Shown here piece by piece: positions 1 through 11,991 of a DNA stretch of 64,000 nucleotides (the first letter of the stretch is position 1; every line of letters begins with the position of its first letter). The notes under the pieces are model-generated. The model saw only the letters and a list, made by a program, of their open reading frames with translations. It searched no databases and had not been told where the DNA came from. The translations under genes were made by a program, and so were the position numbers. Origin of the DNA: Hysterangium stoloniferum. Lineage: Eukaryota > Basidiomycota > Agaricomycetes > Hysterangiales > Hysterangiaceae. The stretch lies in assembly GCA_015178975.1 (NCBI GenBank), contig WHVD01000242.1, positions 34,406 to 98,405 of the forward strand. Direction: 5' to 3'.

Positions 1-1094
1 AATTTCTTAACTGATTCCTTCAAGGCATATAAAGTTAAGTTACATTCACTCAAAAGGCATTTATTGATAGGGTATAGATACCATGTAGCATATCAAGGGC
101 AAGTATCACATTACTTGCTATTCTTGATAAAAGTATAAAGCCCGCGACAATCGCAGCCATTTTTTTATTGCAACCATATAGCTAGATATTCAATTTATAA
201 GGGAAATAAATAGGTATGAGGAAAATCCACCACACGAACTAATAGTATTACTTCACAGTTTCGGGAAGGAGTAATAATTTGCTATATCAGTTTTGTTATT
301 ACAATCCTCACATTCACAGATACAGACGGCAATGTATATGCTACTTTATTAAAAGTTAATAACCAATGTATACCCATGCCGGGCCTGCCCCGAAATAAGA
401 CTTGAAAGAAAATCTACCTGTTGAGAGGGTGACATCAACGGCGAATATTTGTCAAAAATTTGTTCCTAAAATGGATATGATACTTTCAGGTAATGTCATA
501 TGAGATAACAATATGATGCAGACTCATACCCATGATCCACAGAAGCACTTTCACAAGTTTCACAAGTGCAAAGTCGAATATGCTTGATAACTGGCTGACC
601 TTTCCCCTTTGGAAGATAAACTGCTCCTCGTTTGGAAGGTGGACTGCTTCTCACACACAGGTTATAGAAGTCAACCCAGCACATGGCTTGTTCATTGACT
701 GATCGGATCACCACCACCACAAATTCCTCAACATGTGTGGCATTCAAGGCTTAAAGGTCTGTCTCGGGATTATTTGAACTGTGCTACCACTCACTGATGC
801 ATCATTCACCACCTTCCCATGGACTCTGCATTAAAGTCTGTATTCATCATTTGCTGTAGAATGCGCCATCTCCAACCAAGATATCGGGTAACCTCGTAAA
901 CTTATGGCAGACGATGGCCTATCACTGTGTACCGAGTTTGCACCGAGTCAAATAATATTACATGAAGGTGAGTATCACACTCTTTTGTATTGAAAGAAAA
1001 TCAGCCCAAAAGTCGAGCTATAAATTAACCCGATTCATGCATGATCTTCTGTCACGAAGGAGGCCTTTGGCGACACTGGTGTATGTGGCACAGC

Positions 1095-2290
1095 TCATTG
1101 GGGATGTAGGTGTTCGAGTGGTATATCCATTAGAGACACTGATGAAGTCGAAGGCCGTTGTGGCTTACAGGTCAGGCAGCGAACCCATGCCAAGTCAACG
1201 AACCATTCCTTACACCGTTGAGCAAGTCTCAACACCTCAATAATTGGGGGTATTGTCACAAACATCGCGAGCACCTGGCCAAATGCTATCGACCATGTGT
1301 TATCATTTGAGGCGTCAGCGCCGATTTGGATGAGAAAAATCCAATACAAGGATGGGAGAACAACCACGGATAAGAATAATATGAAGGGGTAGTTGTCTGT
1401 GACGTGGTGCCTGCTCTCATGAGCAGAATATTAGGCTGAAAGCTGACTCTTTAACTTACCAGACTTTCCCAAACCGAAACTTGTATCTTTCTCCTTTCCA
1501 AATTTCGCGTCGAGATAGCCATATAGCGATAAGCCACGATAAAACTGTGAGTTCGACAGGAAGGGCCAGAATAATGCTCGCAGTAGTCCCCTCTTCTTCT
1601 TTAAATGAGGCGAAAAATACAAATGGCAGAAACAAAAACATTTTGAACATTTTCTTCTGAAAATTATCCTCACAGGAGAGTTGGGTAAAATGAGGGGCAT
1701 GGTTTCGAAGCAGGGTGTACGCGGCGAGGGCTATCCAGATGGGTAAAACGCCAATGACTATTACACGTCGTAAAATGTGACCCTTCCCAAATACACTATT
1801 TAGACGATGGTCATTTTGCCACATGGAGCGAATGGCATACACAACTATGTATGCGATTGATGGTGAGCTGGCGGTCGCCACTGCAATAATAGCGTGAATT
1901 CGGGTCAGCTGTTGCTTTATTACGGAAATGGCGCAGGTGATGAGTATGGAATAAGCAGTCAAGATTTGTGACCAGATAGCACCCTTCGGTATGTCATGAC
2001 TGTAAAAGATGATCGTGGCTGTCAAGAGTAAGCATAGGAAGGGTTTTATTACAGTATCTGGCACACACCAACCAGAAAGTTGGTTATATAGGCTGATATT
2101 CGCACAAGTGGCCCTTTCGGAGGCGTTAATGATCAGCTCTTCGACTTCAGGCGGTCAAGAAATCTTCAACATACCTCCAATATCTGTATTCGGGCAAAAT
2201 CCATACGGACAACCCACATCATCAAGCGGACCCACTGCGCAGGCGTCCAAGGTCGAGCCGTTCAAGGACGTGGGGTTCAAAAATGCAACG
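1095..2290 (-). pseudogene. Multi-pass membrane protein gene, copy 1 (5' end lost)
   Basis: I do not recognise the family. Read on the minus strand, a large exon (about 2138-1460) and a last exon (1410-1095) are joined by a clear 49-nt intron at 1459-1411 (GTAAGT...GCAG) that keeps frame. Together they encode about eight hydrophobic segments, so an integral membrane protein is likely. Partial first-exon sequence lies at 2175-2290, before a GTATGT donor at 2174. It is shortened relative to the sister copy, and the start codon and TATA box seen in copy 2 are missing. The most plausible first intron is only 36 nt, which is unusually short. Exons 2 and 3 are open, but without the 5' part the copy is probably not functional. 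Substrate or role cannot be inferred. Confidence 0.6.
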
Positions 2291-2806
2291 ATATCATTTG
2301 TGATAGGGCACGAGTTGTGTCAATCGATGATACCCTTCAACGTGAAATCTGGTGCTTTTTGACGGATAATTCGGTTAGAAACGCGGATATATGCTCTGAC
2401 CAGCTCGGGTTTTGTATGGATGATTTGGACCAGTACTCACGTGCCAAGCTTGAACTTGGAAGTGTGAGGTGAGAATAGTCGCAAATCGCCAGTGGACGCT
2501 CCCATTCGAGGATCTCTTGGGAGGCAAACGGATAGTGTGTCAACTTGAATTAGTACTGCATGTCGACTTTTCTAGGAGGTTCGTAGCTATACTGTTGCCC
2601 CGTTGATTTTACGGAAGCACAAGTCGGCGGGGTGGGATGACGCCGGGCGAGACGGAATTCTGTAGTTAGTAATTCATGTTGAAGTTTTATTTCTTGAAAA
2701 GGTGAGATCTTCGAGAAGAAGATGTGGTGGCAGGCGGTGGCGGAATGGCGAAAAAAATCACTTCGCCGTCCGCATCCATGGTAATTGAATATGTAACGTA
2801 ATATGT

Positions 2807-3327
2807 ATGATCAGTGTCCCAGAAACGCCCACTATGTTCATCGAATGTTCAAGCGTCTGTAAGGATAGTTTGCATACGTGTCGTTTTGATGACATGTCAC
2901 TTTATTTGTCGAGATCAACAGACATGAGCCAGCAATTTCTTTGTAACCACGGAGAAGGCTATTGGGACTGTCGAAACACCGCACTCAGTCCCAAGAAGCG
3001 AAGAAACCGTGACATTTCAATCAAAATTGGTTGTGGCGCGAAGATTATTGTCAGACAACCGATAAACTCAGAACCGTTCGAAGTACAGTGCTATTGGGAG
3101 CATACAGGTCATGGTTCGTTCTGTCAATGTCAACGCTTCTATTTTTAATATAATTATATGTATTAGATCTAAGCTCCCTCGAGGACATGCAGTCTTCCCC
3201 CAATCCAGATACAGTTTGGGAGTGGCTGGACATGAGGGTCGCTGAAGGCTTTGATGGAAGACCCACCAAATCTATACTTAGGATGCCCAAAGAGGAGCTT
3301 GAGGCCGTGCAAATACTCTTTGTTTAG
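2807..3327 (+). pseudogene. Putative FAR1/MULE-type transposase fragment, copy A
   Basis: Two exons, 2807-3113 and 3167-3327, are joined in frame by a 53-nt intron (3114-3166, GTTCGT...TTAG). Exon 1 contains a CGAKI-VRQ stretch followed by a YWEHTGH motif. Exon 2 contains a WEWLDMRVAEGFD segment and an ILRMPKEEL segment, then stops. A Cys/His-rich start followed by a WL-plus-LR helical segment resembles what I know of fungal Mutator-like (SWIM/FAR1-type) transposases, but this assignment is from memory and unverified. Two further copies lie at 18190-18480 and 24040-24290. No catalytic core is present, so it is a fragment. The upstream start is arbitrary. Confidence 0.4.
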
Positions 3328-3540
3328 TGTTTCTATTGATTACTGATCAATTTTCCAGATTGAAATCTGTTGAAAAGCAAGACCTAATAGTAATATAGCT
3401 CAGTCATGTATATGTATAACGGACTAATATATTTTGTACCTAATAGTAATATAGCTAATAAAGCAACTATTAGTTACAGTATCAGTGATTAGCTTAGGAT
3501 CTTGACTCACCTCAGTCACGTATATGTATAACGGACTGAG

Positions 3541-4140
3541 GTGACACTACAATGGTCAACTAGCTTATATACGCTGCAGGTCCAACCATCACCAGGCACC
3601 ATCAATGATATGGTGGTGGTGTCGGGTGTCTATACCCGAGTGTTCATGATGTATACATTCCAACATTACAAAATCACTGATGGAGGGAAGTTCAAGGATC
3701 TTCCAATGGTGGGATATGTGGACACTGATTTTGGAGAGGACCTGGATAATTGTCATTTGTGTTCAGGACATGTTTTCATTCAAGCCAGGGAACCGACATA
3801 ATGGGGTACTCAGTATCAGCCAAATGTAGCACTTTCGACCACCAAGGCTGAATATATGGCACTTACCCGGGCAATGAAGCAAATATTATGGATGTATTCT
3901 GCCATGGATGAGATCGGCTATCCACAATCGCGACTGGCACTGCTTTGGAACGATAACTAGGGTGCTGTATCATTAACAAAGAATACAAAAAACAACACAC
4001 AAGTAAAGCATATTGACATCTGATATCATTACATATGCGAACATGTTAGTGACGGAGATATTGAAGTCTGACGACTTGCTTTGGCGGATAACTTGGCAGA
4101 TATGTTTACAAAATCACTCCCATAAATCATGCATACGAAA
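3541..4140 (+). pseudogene. Ty1/copia RNase H relic
   Basis: Translation gives the familiar copia RNase H order: a GYVDTDFGEDLDNC block near 3710, then ALSTTKAEYMAL near 3840, then a WNDN-GAVSLTKN block near 3950, and a KHIDI-YHYIRE block near 4010. In-frame stops (for example near 3799 and 3958) and frame changes interrupt it. It is the 3' end of a dead copia polyprotein, unrelated in sequence detail to the intact element at 11.7 kb. Integrase and RT are missing upstream. Confidence 0.8.
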
Positions 4141-4195
4141 AAATGTATTGCCCTTTGACTCTGTAACTCTGAAGAGAACGCTTAGCCAGGAGGAG

Positions 4196-4435
4196 TGTTG
4201 GATTAGGCTTGCGCGTCACTCAAACTAGACTTCTCGGTTAAGCCTAAACACTGACACGTGATTAAGACCAAGAAGTATTTCTTTTGTCCGTAATCAGAAT
4301 CTATTATAGTATAACTACCAGTATAACCATTGTCTTTTTTTCCTATTGTCCTCCATACATAAATACCGTAGCTAGAAAACCTGTAACTCTTTAGTCAATT
4401 CCTATTCTCTTTGAACTAGAACCTTTACTTGTAGG
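4196..4435 (+). repeat. Probable LTR of the dead copia element
   Basis: A purine-rich tract (CAGGAGGAG, 4187-4195) right after the RNase H relic is followed by TGTTGGATTAGG, the layout of a polypurine tract plus LTR start. About 240 bp follow before the F-box duplication starts at 4436. No second LTR or target duplication was found, so the right end is uncertain. Confidence 0.45.
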
Positions 4436-6506
4436 AATTAGTGATATTTTAGATGTGGAATATCAAGTTGCCTGGCCTACTACATAGCATTAGTGAGCCG
4501 CTGACTTGTTATGACTGGAATACTGTATGATGGAGTCACCGGGAATGTTGAGTATTGAATTGAACCCCATCATACTTTTTAAACTCCGACCAAGGTCACT
4601 TGAAGAGAAGTTACAAGTTCACGACACCAAGCAGATTCCGGGTAATCCACGACTTTATATACATAACCTCTTCTATATGTCGAAGTCTCTTCTCGACCTA
4701 CCTGAAGAAATTCTGGAGGCCTGCATTGGTTACGTGGCACTGGATAATCCTCACTTCTACGACATTGAGGACATAACAACAACTGACATATTTGATACTG
4801 AATGCGTAGTATTCGGCCCTCCGAGAGATATCCTACATTTACGACTGGTATGTCGAAAACTTTGTCGTATTTGTGAACCAAGGATATGGGCTGCCATCAA
4901 TCTCGATTATGATAGGGAACCTGGGCGTGGAAACCGCGTCGCCGGGTGGAGGTATTATACCACTGAAAATAAATCAAATTATATCCGTCATGTTCGTGCA
5001 TTGTCAATAGCATATTACCATAGGGACAAAATTCAGGAACAAGATGTCGAGGTAGAGATTTTATCCTTGCTGCCACTCGCCACTCAAGCCAAGAACCTTC
5101 GCCTACTGCGAGTGTATCTGCCCAATATATCTGAATCCCCTGATACAAATGCGGATTGTAACAACATCGTCAACGCTCTTCTGCGACAACCTTTATTGCA
5201 AACAGTTATTATACCACACATAACACGATTGGAATTACTTTCATTTGCTCCGACAAATATATTAAACCTCCGCATTAGCAATTACCACCCACTTCTTTCC
5301 CTGCTCCCATTCACACCACAACTCCAAGCTTTGGCCATTCTGGACGGTGATGATCCTCTGTCATTGCCTTCAAATACATTATTACCTTGGGGGACGTTGC
5401 GGGAGTTGGAAATATGTGATGGGTTTGAAGAGATTGTAATCAACCTTTTGGTAATATTTCGGCTTCGCTTTCATTCACATTAGGATCAACTAACAACTGA
5501 ACACTAGTGCTGGAAAAATATGCACCAAGATAGGCACGCGCCGTTAAAAGAAGTATCGCTTTACGGCGCTGTTGTAGAGCCAACCCAGATCGCACAGTTC
5601 CTCCAAATATTTGAAGGAGTCCCCCTCACAACATTGTACCTCGAGTCCCTGACCGTTATTGATGATGTCGTTCTGAACAACCTTGTGGATGCATTTCCGA
5701 AATTACAGCGATTGATTTTACTCTCAAAAGACCATAACACGCAGTGGGAATTTACTCTCGTGAGTCTTACAGGCGAGCACCTTGGAATCAGTGACTTGGC
5801 TCTTAAATGTTTGCCATTATAATACTTTGGTTATAGGAAGCACTTGCACGACTTTTTTCAAAACTTCAAGACCTCGAATACTTGGGTTGGAACTACTCTT
5901 CTGTTCTTACTGACCTAACTAGCGTGTATGATAAAGCAAGTGAGGACGACGCCTTGCGAATGACTAGTAGAGCCATCGTGCCTATAATGGCTTTGGCTTG
6001 TCCACGTCTCCAAGTGATGGAGTATTTCCACGCCGAATTTTCGTATGCCTTCAGCATAGAACGTGACGACCAAGGAGACGTCGACTATGTTGACTGGCGT
6101 CTTGAAGATCCTCTTGAATATCTCACTCTTCAAACTTCGTTTTGGGTGAAATGTCTTGACAGCATATGCGAGTTGAGTAAGCAGCTTCGTCGTTCGTAAA
6201 ATGTCGGTCTGGGGTTTGGCTCAAGTGTTTGACAGAATAGCCAGTGCGCGACTTGGAATGTTCGGAATACCTCATTAGAGGACGTGTCCGAGGGACAGAA
6301 GGTTTTTCAATAAAGATAATTTATTTCCAAGAGAAGGATCACTGTTCTCAATATAAATGAAGAAATCGGTGGTGGTTATCATAACGATCATTTACTCAAT
6401 AATAAATGCTGAATGCGCGGGTTTTCGTCACTTTCAATATATATATGAGCATTATGTTTTAACGAGTGTCTTGCACCCCAATCGTAAGTCGCAAGGTGGC
6501 GGCTGG
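4436..6506. repeat. Tandem duplication of F-box gene region, copy 1
   Basis: This 2.07 kb segment is repeated directly at 6997-9087, separated by about 490 bp. Both copies start with AATTA(G/A)TGATATTTTAGATG and end near AAGTCGCA(A/G)GGTGG(C/T)GGCTGG. The spacer 6507-6996 contains no credible gene. Confidence 0.9.
4677..6199 (+). CDS. F-box-like / leucine-rich fungal protein (three exons)
   Basis: Predicted exons 4677-5450, 5508-5759 and 5837-6199 join in phase 0 to give about 462 residues. Intron 1 (57 nt) starts GTAATA, has CTAAC at 5490 and ends CTAG. Intron 2 (77 nt) is GTGAGT...ATAG. Residues about 5-60 hold an LDLPEEILEACIGYV start, then a DILHLRLVCRKLCRICEPRIWAAI stretch cut here into DILHLRLVCRKL and ICEPRIWAAI; this is the usual look of a fungal F-box. 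The rest has irregular leucine-rich segments such as the LETLRELEI-type helix (WGTLRELEI). Known F-box proteins recruit substrates to SCF ubiquitin ligases; the substrate here is unknown. I chose ATG 4677 because it sits just before the F-box. An in-frame ATG at 4527 would add 50 residues. The reading frame is uninterrupted. Confidence 0.65.
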
Positions 6507-6996
6507 CCGTTTTCGCGCTGTGGGGCTTGGGAGATTCTCAATTCCGTCAGTGTCTCTCACCCACACTTGACCCAAGCGGCCATCTTCATCGAGTATATCA
6601 TTCCTCGTCCTGGCCTGAACTTACTGTAGGTCTATACCCAAGGCTTAGGCCAGGGTTATAGTACCATGGTCGATCGCGGCAATAGCTGTACAGTTAATGT
6701 GTATATTTCAGACCAGCCAAGAGACAGTAGCGCACTCTAAGCTGTAGCTGTGGATCACACAACATATATGATAGCTACCTCAATGAAAGCCACCTGCGAG
6801 GTAATAATTGAATAGATAATGTATTGAAATATGTACCGTGAGATATATATGAGATAAAGGTCTGTCTAGTACTTAAGTCCGCTGTAAGCCTCAATGTTGG
6901 CACTCAGGTTAAGCCTGTAGTTAAATGAGAAAATAAAAAATAAAATTGTATAATTGCTAGCTAGCTACAGCTGGCTTTTATAAATAAATCATAATT

Positions 6997-9087
6997 AATT
7001 AATGATATTTTAGATGTGGGATATCAAGTTGCCTGCCCCACTACATAGCATTAGTGAGCCACTGACCTGTTATGCTGGAATACTGTATGATGGAGTCGCC
7101 GGGAATGTTGACTATTGAATTAAGCGCCATCATACCATTTACACTTCGACCAAGGTTACCTTAACGAAATTATAAGTTCACGACACCAAGCAGATTCCGG
7201 GTAATTCACGACTTTATATATTTACCCTCTTCTATATTCCGGAGTCTCTTCTTGACGGTCCACCCACCGGAAGAAATTCTGGAGGCCTGCGTTGGTTACG
7301 TGGCGCTGGATAATCCTCATTTTTACGACTTTGATGACTCAACTGACATATTTGATACTGAAGTGGTGTTCTGCCCTCCGAGAGATATCCTACATTTACG
7401 ACTGGCATGTCGAAAGCTTCGTCGTATTTGTGAACCAAGGATATGGGCTGCGATCAATCTCAATTATGATGATAGGGAACGGATGCCTGGAAACCGCGTC
7501 GCCGGGTGGAGGTATTATACCACTGAAAATAAATCAAATTATATTCGTCATGTTCGTGCACTGTCAATAGCATATTACCACATGGACAAAGTTCAGGAAC
7601 AGATGTCGAGGTAGAAGTTTTATCTTTGCTGCCACTCGTCACTCAAGCCAAGAACCTTCGCCTACTGGGAGTGTATATACCCGATATATCTAAATCTCCT
7701 GATACGAATGCGGATTGTAACAACATCGTCAACGCTCTTCTGCGGCAACCTTTATTGCATACAGTTATTATACGCGACACATCCCCATTGCAATTACTCC
7801 CACTTGCTCCGACAAATATATTAAACCTCCGCATTAACAATTACCACGCATTTTTTTCCCTGCTCCCATTTACACCACAACTTCAAGCTTTGGTCATTCC
7901 GGGCAGTAATGATCCTCTGTCATTTCCTTCAAGTATATTATTAAGTATATTATTTCCTTGGGGGACGTTGCAGGAGTTGGAAATATATGGTGGGTTTGAA
8001 GACATTGTAAACAACCTTTTGGTAATATTTCGGCTTCACTTTCATTCATATTAGGATCAACTAACAACTGAACACCAGTGCTGGAAAAATATACACCAAG
8101 ATAGGCGTGCGCCGTTAAAAGAAGTATCGTTTTACGGCGCTGTTATAGGGTCAGCCCAGATCGCACAGTTTCTCCAAATATTTGAAGGCATCTCCCTCAC
8201 AACATTGTAACTCGAGTCCCTGAGCGTTATCGATGATGTCTTTCTGAACGACCTTGTGGATGCATTTTAAAAATTACAGCGATTGATTATATTCTCGGAA
8301 GACCTTGACACGCAGTGGGATATTACTCTCGTGAGTCTTACAGGCGAACACCTTTGAATCAGTAACCTGGCTCTTAAATGTTTGGCATTATAATACTTTG
8401 GTTTCAGGAAGAACTTGTACGACGTTTTTCAAAACTTCAAGACCTCGAATACTTGGGTTGGGACTACTCTTCTTTTCTTACTGACCTAACTAGCGTGCAT
8501 GAGACAAGAAATGAGGAGGACGACTTGCGAATGACCGATGGAGCCATCGTGCCTATAATGGCTTTGCCTTGTGCACGTCTTCAAGTGATGGAGTATTTCT
8601 ACACCGAATTTTCGCATGCCTTCAGCATAAAACGTGACGACGAAGGAGCGTCGACCATGTTGATTGGCGGCGTTCTGGAGCTTCTCTTTATGGTCCCACT
8701 ATTCAAACTTCGTTTTGGGTGCAATGTCTTCAGAGCCTCTCGCATATATGAGTTGAGTAAGTTGCTTCGTCGTTTGTAAAATGTCGGTCTGACGTTTGGC
8801 TCCAGTATGTGACCGAATAGCCAGTGCGCGGCTTATAATGCCTGGAATCCCTCATTAGAGGATGTGCCCGAAGGACAGAAGGTTTTTCAACAAAGATAAT
8901 TTATTTCCAAAAGAAGGGTTACTGTTCTCATTATAAATGAAGTTATCGGTGGGGGTTATCATAGCGATCATTCACTTAATAATAAATGTTGAATCCGCGG
9001 GTTTTCATCACTTTCAATATATATGAAAATTATGTTTTAACCAGTGTGTCTTTGCACCCCACTCATAAGTCGCAGGGTGGTGGCTGG
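6997..9087. repeat. Tandem duplication of F-box gene region, copy 2
   Basis: Direct repeat of 4436-6506 with many substitutions and small indels. The match ends abruptly at GGTGGTGGCTGG (9087), after which AT-rich unrelated sequence begins. Confidence 0.9.
7252..8779 (+). pseudogene. F-box-like gene, decayed second copy
   Basis: Collinear with 4677-6199 but broken in several places. The codon matching the copy 1 start ATG is ATT here. A one-base deletion near 7600 shifts the frame. Later stops appear where copy 1 is open (TAA in the exon 2 equivalent near 8207, and another TAA near 8267). The two intron positions are still recognisable (GTAATA near 8023, CAG near 8408). The final exon equivalent from about 8409 has further changes near 8650. 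Not expected to make a working protein. Confidence 0.85.
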
Positions 9088-11724
9088 AAAACTATTAAGT
9101 ATACCAAATTCTAATATACTCTAAAGGTCATTTAAACATCTGGGATGTGATTCAAACATAATTTGTTTTTAAAACTTTCAAAAAGTTTTAAACTCTCTTG
9201 TACATTACAAACTAAAGAATCTTTCCTTCCAGACACGAGTAGACAATAAAAAAATTAGTAGTTTGAAACACTAATACTTTAAAAAAATAGATACTTTTAG
9301 ATAGTCCATTCCATGCATATGTATATCATTGGCACCTCTAAATACATATGTATTACTTTGGAATGGATCTGTCAATCTGAACAGATTTCTACTTGATTCA
9401 ACATACCCAGAATATATAGGGGGTTTTACTTAATAAAGACAGCTGTGGTATGAAAAATTTCCAATAATATTTTACATATTTTACATGGAAATAACTACAT
9501 TACAACTTTTAAAAAACAAAGTACTAATAAAAGTATTAGTAGGCATCTGTAAAAATAAGGAAATTATATATAATGGAATTTGTTAAATAACTATGCATTG
9601 TATAAGATGTAATATGAAGAACTATTTCTGGTGGTTGTTTTTTGATGATATAATTGTTTCAGAATAGATATCACTATTTAAAGATAGAGTTTTGTAAAAA
9701 TAAGACTTTTACTAGTAAATATTTGAGATTATGGTAATTATAAACACCCTCCATAGACCACAGAAGCAACATCAAAAAGGAAATCCATGTCACCTCCTCA
9801 TTGACAAAAAAAAAAAGGAAATTGCCATCACCTAGTGATTCAGAATGTGACCTCCCATCTCCTCAAGCCTTACTAGATGGCATTCTGGTATGAACCTTAC
9901 TCACAACTTTCTGTGACAATTCCTGACAACATCCCACTCCTTCTAAGCATTGGAAGACACAGAAGACTGACCCTTCACCCAAATGATTAAGTACAGATAT
10001 ATAAAAAAGGCAATACAATAGATTTTGAGTTTGTGGATTTATAGTCAACAAAAATACAATGTAATATTTTGTCCTCACAATAGTGATCTAACCTTAATCC
10101 TAGGACAAGGAGGATGGTGGGGCACATTCAGGTGGGCACATTGCACACTGAGCCTTGGAAGTACCCTGCTGTAGGAAGGGCTTGTCTGAAGTCTGCATAA
10201 CAGCTATATGTGGTAGCAGAGTGGCACACTTGTATTAACAGTTTGAGGATGTGCTTGATGGTGACTTGATAAAGTAGTATGCACTGCAGAGATGGTCAAT
10301 CATGAGGCATTAGAAATTGCACCTGACTCACCTATAACATGAACCAATCCCCAACAGTGACTTGATCAAGTAATGTGCTGTGGAGATGGGCAATGATGAG
10401 GCACTAGAAGATGCACCTGACTCACTGTATAACCTAAACTGGTGCCGGATGATCAGCTGATAAAGTAAAATACACTATGGAGATGGTCAATTATAAGGCA
10501 TTAGAGAGTGCACCCCTGGCTCACTGTGTAGCCCAAACTCATGCCCAAAGGTGACTTGATAAAATAATATGCACTGCAGAGATGGTCAATTATGAGCTGC
10601 TGACATAGATAGTGTGTCCAACTCATTGTATTGACCCAAGCCCCTCATATCATCTCAATAGATATGGCTTTGGCAGTGAGCAGGGGGTCAGATCACATTA
10701 ATGAGTCACTGAATAGACAAATTAGGTGAGCAGTCATATAAATTGGAATTGACAATAGTCAGTCAATGGGGACATTGACTGTATGGGAGGGAAAAGATTG
10801 ATAATCCATAAAAATAGGGGTCAGTGCTATACTCTATACATATTAGGATTAGGTCCCTAGCATTCCCCAAATACATACCTGATTGAATTTACAAATTTAT
10901 CAGTCAGAGTCAAGATACATGCCACAGAATACACACTGCACCATTTCCTAGCCAAAAATAATGTCAGATAATGATAATAAAGTGACCAATGGCCATCTGT
11001 TTGGTAGCCAGTTTGGGTCCTCAGGTGACATGCTGACATTAAAGGGAAATTGTTGCACCTGGTGCACCATCTTTGATACTCGCTCAAGAGTTGGGAAGTC
11101 CATTTAGCTCAATATACATATGCTATAGTGTTACAGAGCTTCAACAATAAAATAAGCAAAGGTTTAGTAATTTAAATACTGATAGATTAATGAGCTGCAC
11201 TATTAAGCTTAAACAACTCAAATCAATGCTTATTTTGATTATTGAAAGGTTCAAAAGAACAATATGTAACTCTTTTTGCAAATAAACAACTATTCCTTGA
11301 GAACAGGGGCTAGAAGCTGAGTATATGTGCAGTACCTTAGCAGAGACTTGGTATAAAGCTTTGGTTTCTTGTATGCTTATTTGTAACTATTAATAGATAT
11401 TTAACAAGGTGTTAAATAATTTATTAATAGAGAAAATAATTTGTGTTGGATTTCTTGTGTGCTTGTACTTGATTAATTCACTAGCTTAGGTATGGGTCTT
11501 GAATAATCTAAGTGTTGGCAGGGATTTCAGTAAGAATACTTATTAGGTTTATTATGTAATTAATAAGCCTAAGGGGTAGCTGTGAGGCTGGGGGAACTTA
11601 GATGATTAGCTAAGTTCAAGAGTTGCTGACAAAGAGTTCTAGATTCTGCAAGTATAGGTGCTTGCAGTTAGTGTATCAGACTAAGGCTATTATTGTCCTT
11701 AGGATGATGAGATAAGCTTCTGAG
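9088..11724. other. AT-rich, gene-free stretch
   Basis: No convincing coding region on either strand; the few short open frames lack domain features and splice structure. About 9090-9760 is very AT-rich. 9760-11100 contains the imperfect tandem repeats described separately. The intact copia element has inserted into the right part. It may be the non-coding body of an old retroelement, but no paired termini were found. Confidence 0.6.
10261..10640. repeat. Four imperfect ~97-bp tandem repeats
   Basis: Units start near 10261, 10357, 10451 and 10551. Each carries a version of GTGACTTGATAAAGTA, then GGAGATGGTCAAT, then GAGGCATTAGA, then GCACCTGACTCAC. Spacings of 96, 94 and 100 bp with scattered substitutions show an old minisatellite. 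Confidence 0.8.
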
Positions 11725-11729
11725 CTGTG

Positions 11730-11976
11730 TGTTGAGATTGTCGGAGTTTGAAGTCTGAAGTCGGATATCGGACAAAGAATAAGTCCGAGCACAGTTATAA
11801 TAGAGAATAAAACATAGCATTGGTAAAAGATTAGGAATCAGTATGGAACCGGCAACATACCATTACCGGTACATAGTATATAGGATAGAAAACAACATGT
11901 GAATAAAGGAGTCGGAAAAACCCAAAAGATATTATTATCTCTCTAGCTCTCACTCGCTCAAATATAAATTACAACA
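11730..11976 (+). repeat. 5' LTR of copia element
   Basis: TG...CA boundaries, 247 bp, repeated at 16092-16338. It carries a promoter-like AT-rich centre and ends TTACAACA directly before the primer-binding site. Confidence 0.95.
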
Positions 11977-11991
11977 GGTTATGGGCCCCGA
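11977..11991 (+). other. Primer-binding site, initiator tRNA-Met anticodon-region type
   Basis: GGTTATGGGCCCCGA begins right after the LTR. GGTTATGGGCCC is complementary to the anticodon region of eukaryotic initiator tRNA-Met (GGGCCCATAACC). This matches the half-tRNA priming known for Drosophila copia rather than priming from the tRNA 3' CCA end. The ATG of the polyprotein (11981) lies inside this site. Confidence 0.7.

Larger units (their letters stand above)
60..3350. repeat. Segmental duplication, copy 1
   Basis: This block aligns by eye with about 20275-24290. It starts with shared AT-rich sequence (a TAAAAGTATAAAGCCCGCGAC motif near 130 and 20350), continues through the minus-strand membrane-protein gene, and ends with the plus-strand transposase-like fragment. 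Copy 1 lacks about 0.5 kb present in copy 2 (roughly 22620-23120), which removes the start of the membrane-protein gene. It also lacks the LINE insertion of copy 2. Region 1-950 holds no credible gene. Confidence 0.8.
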
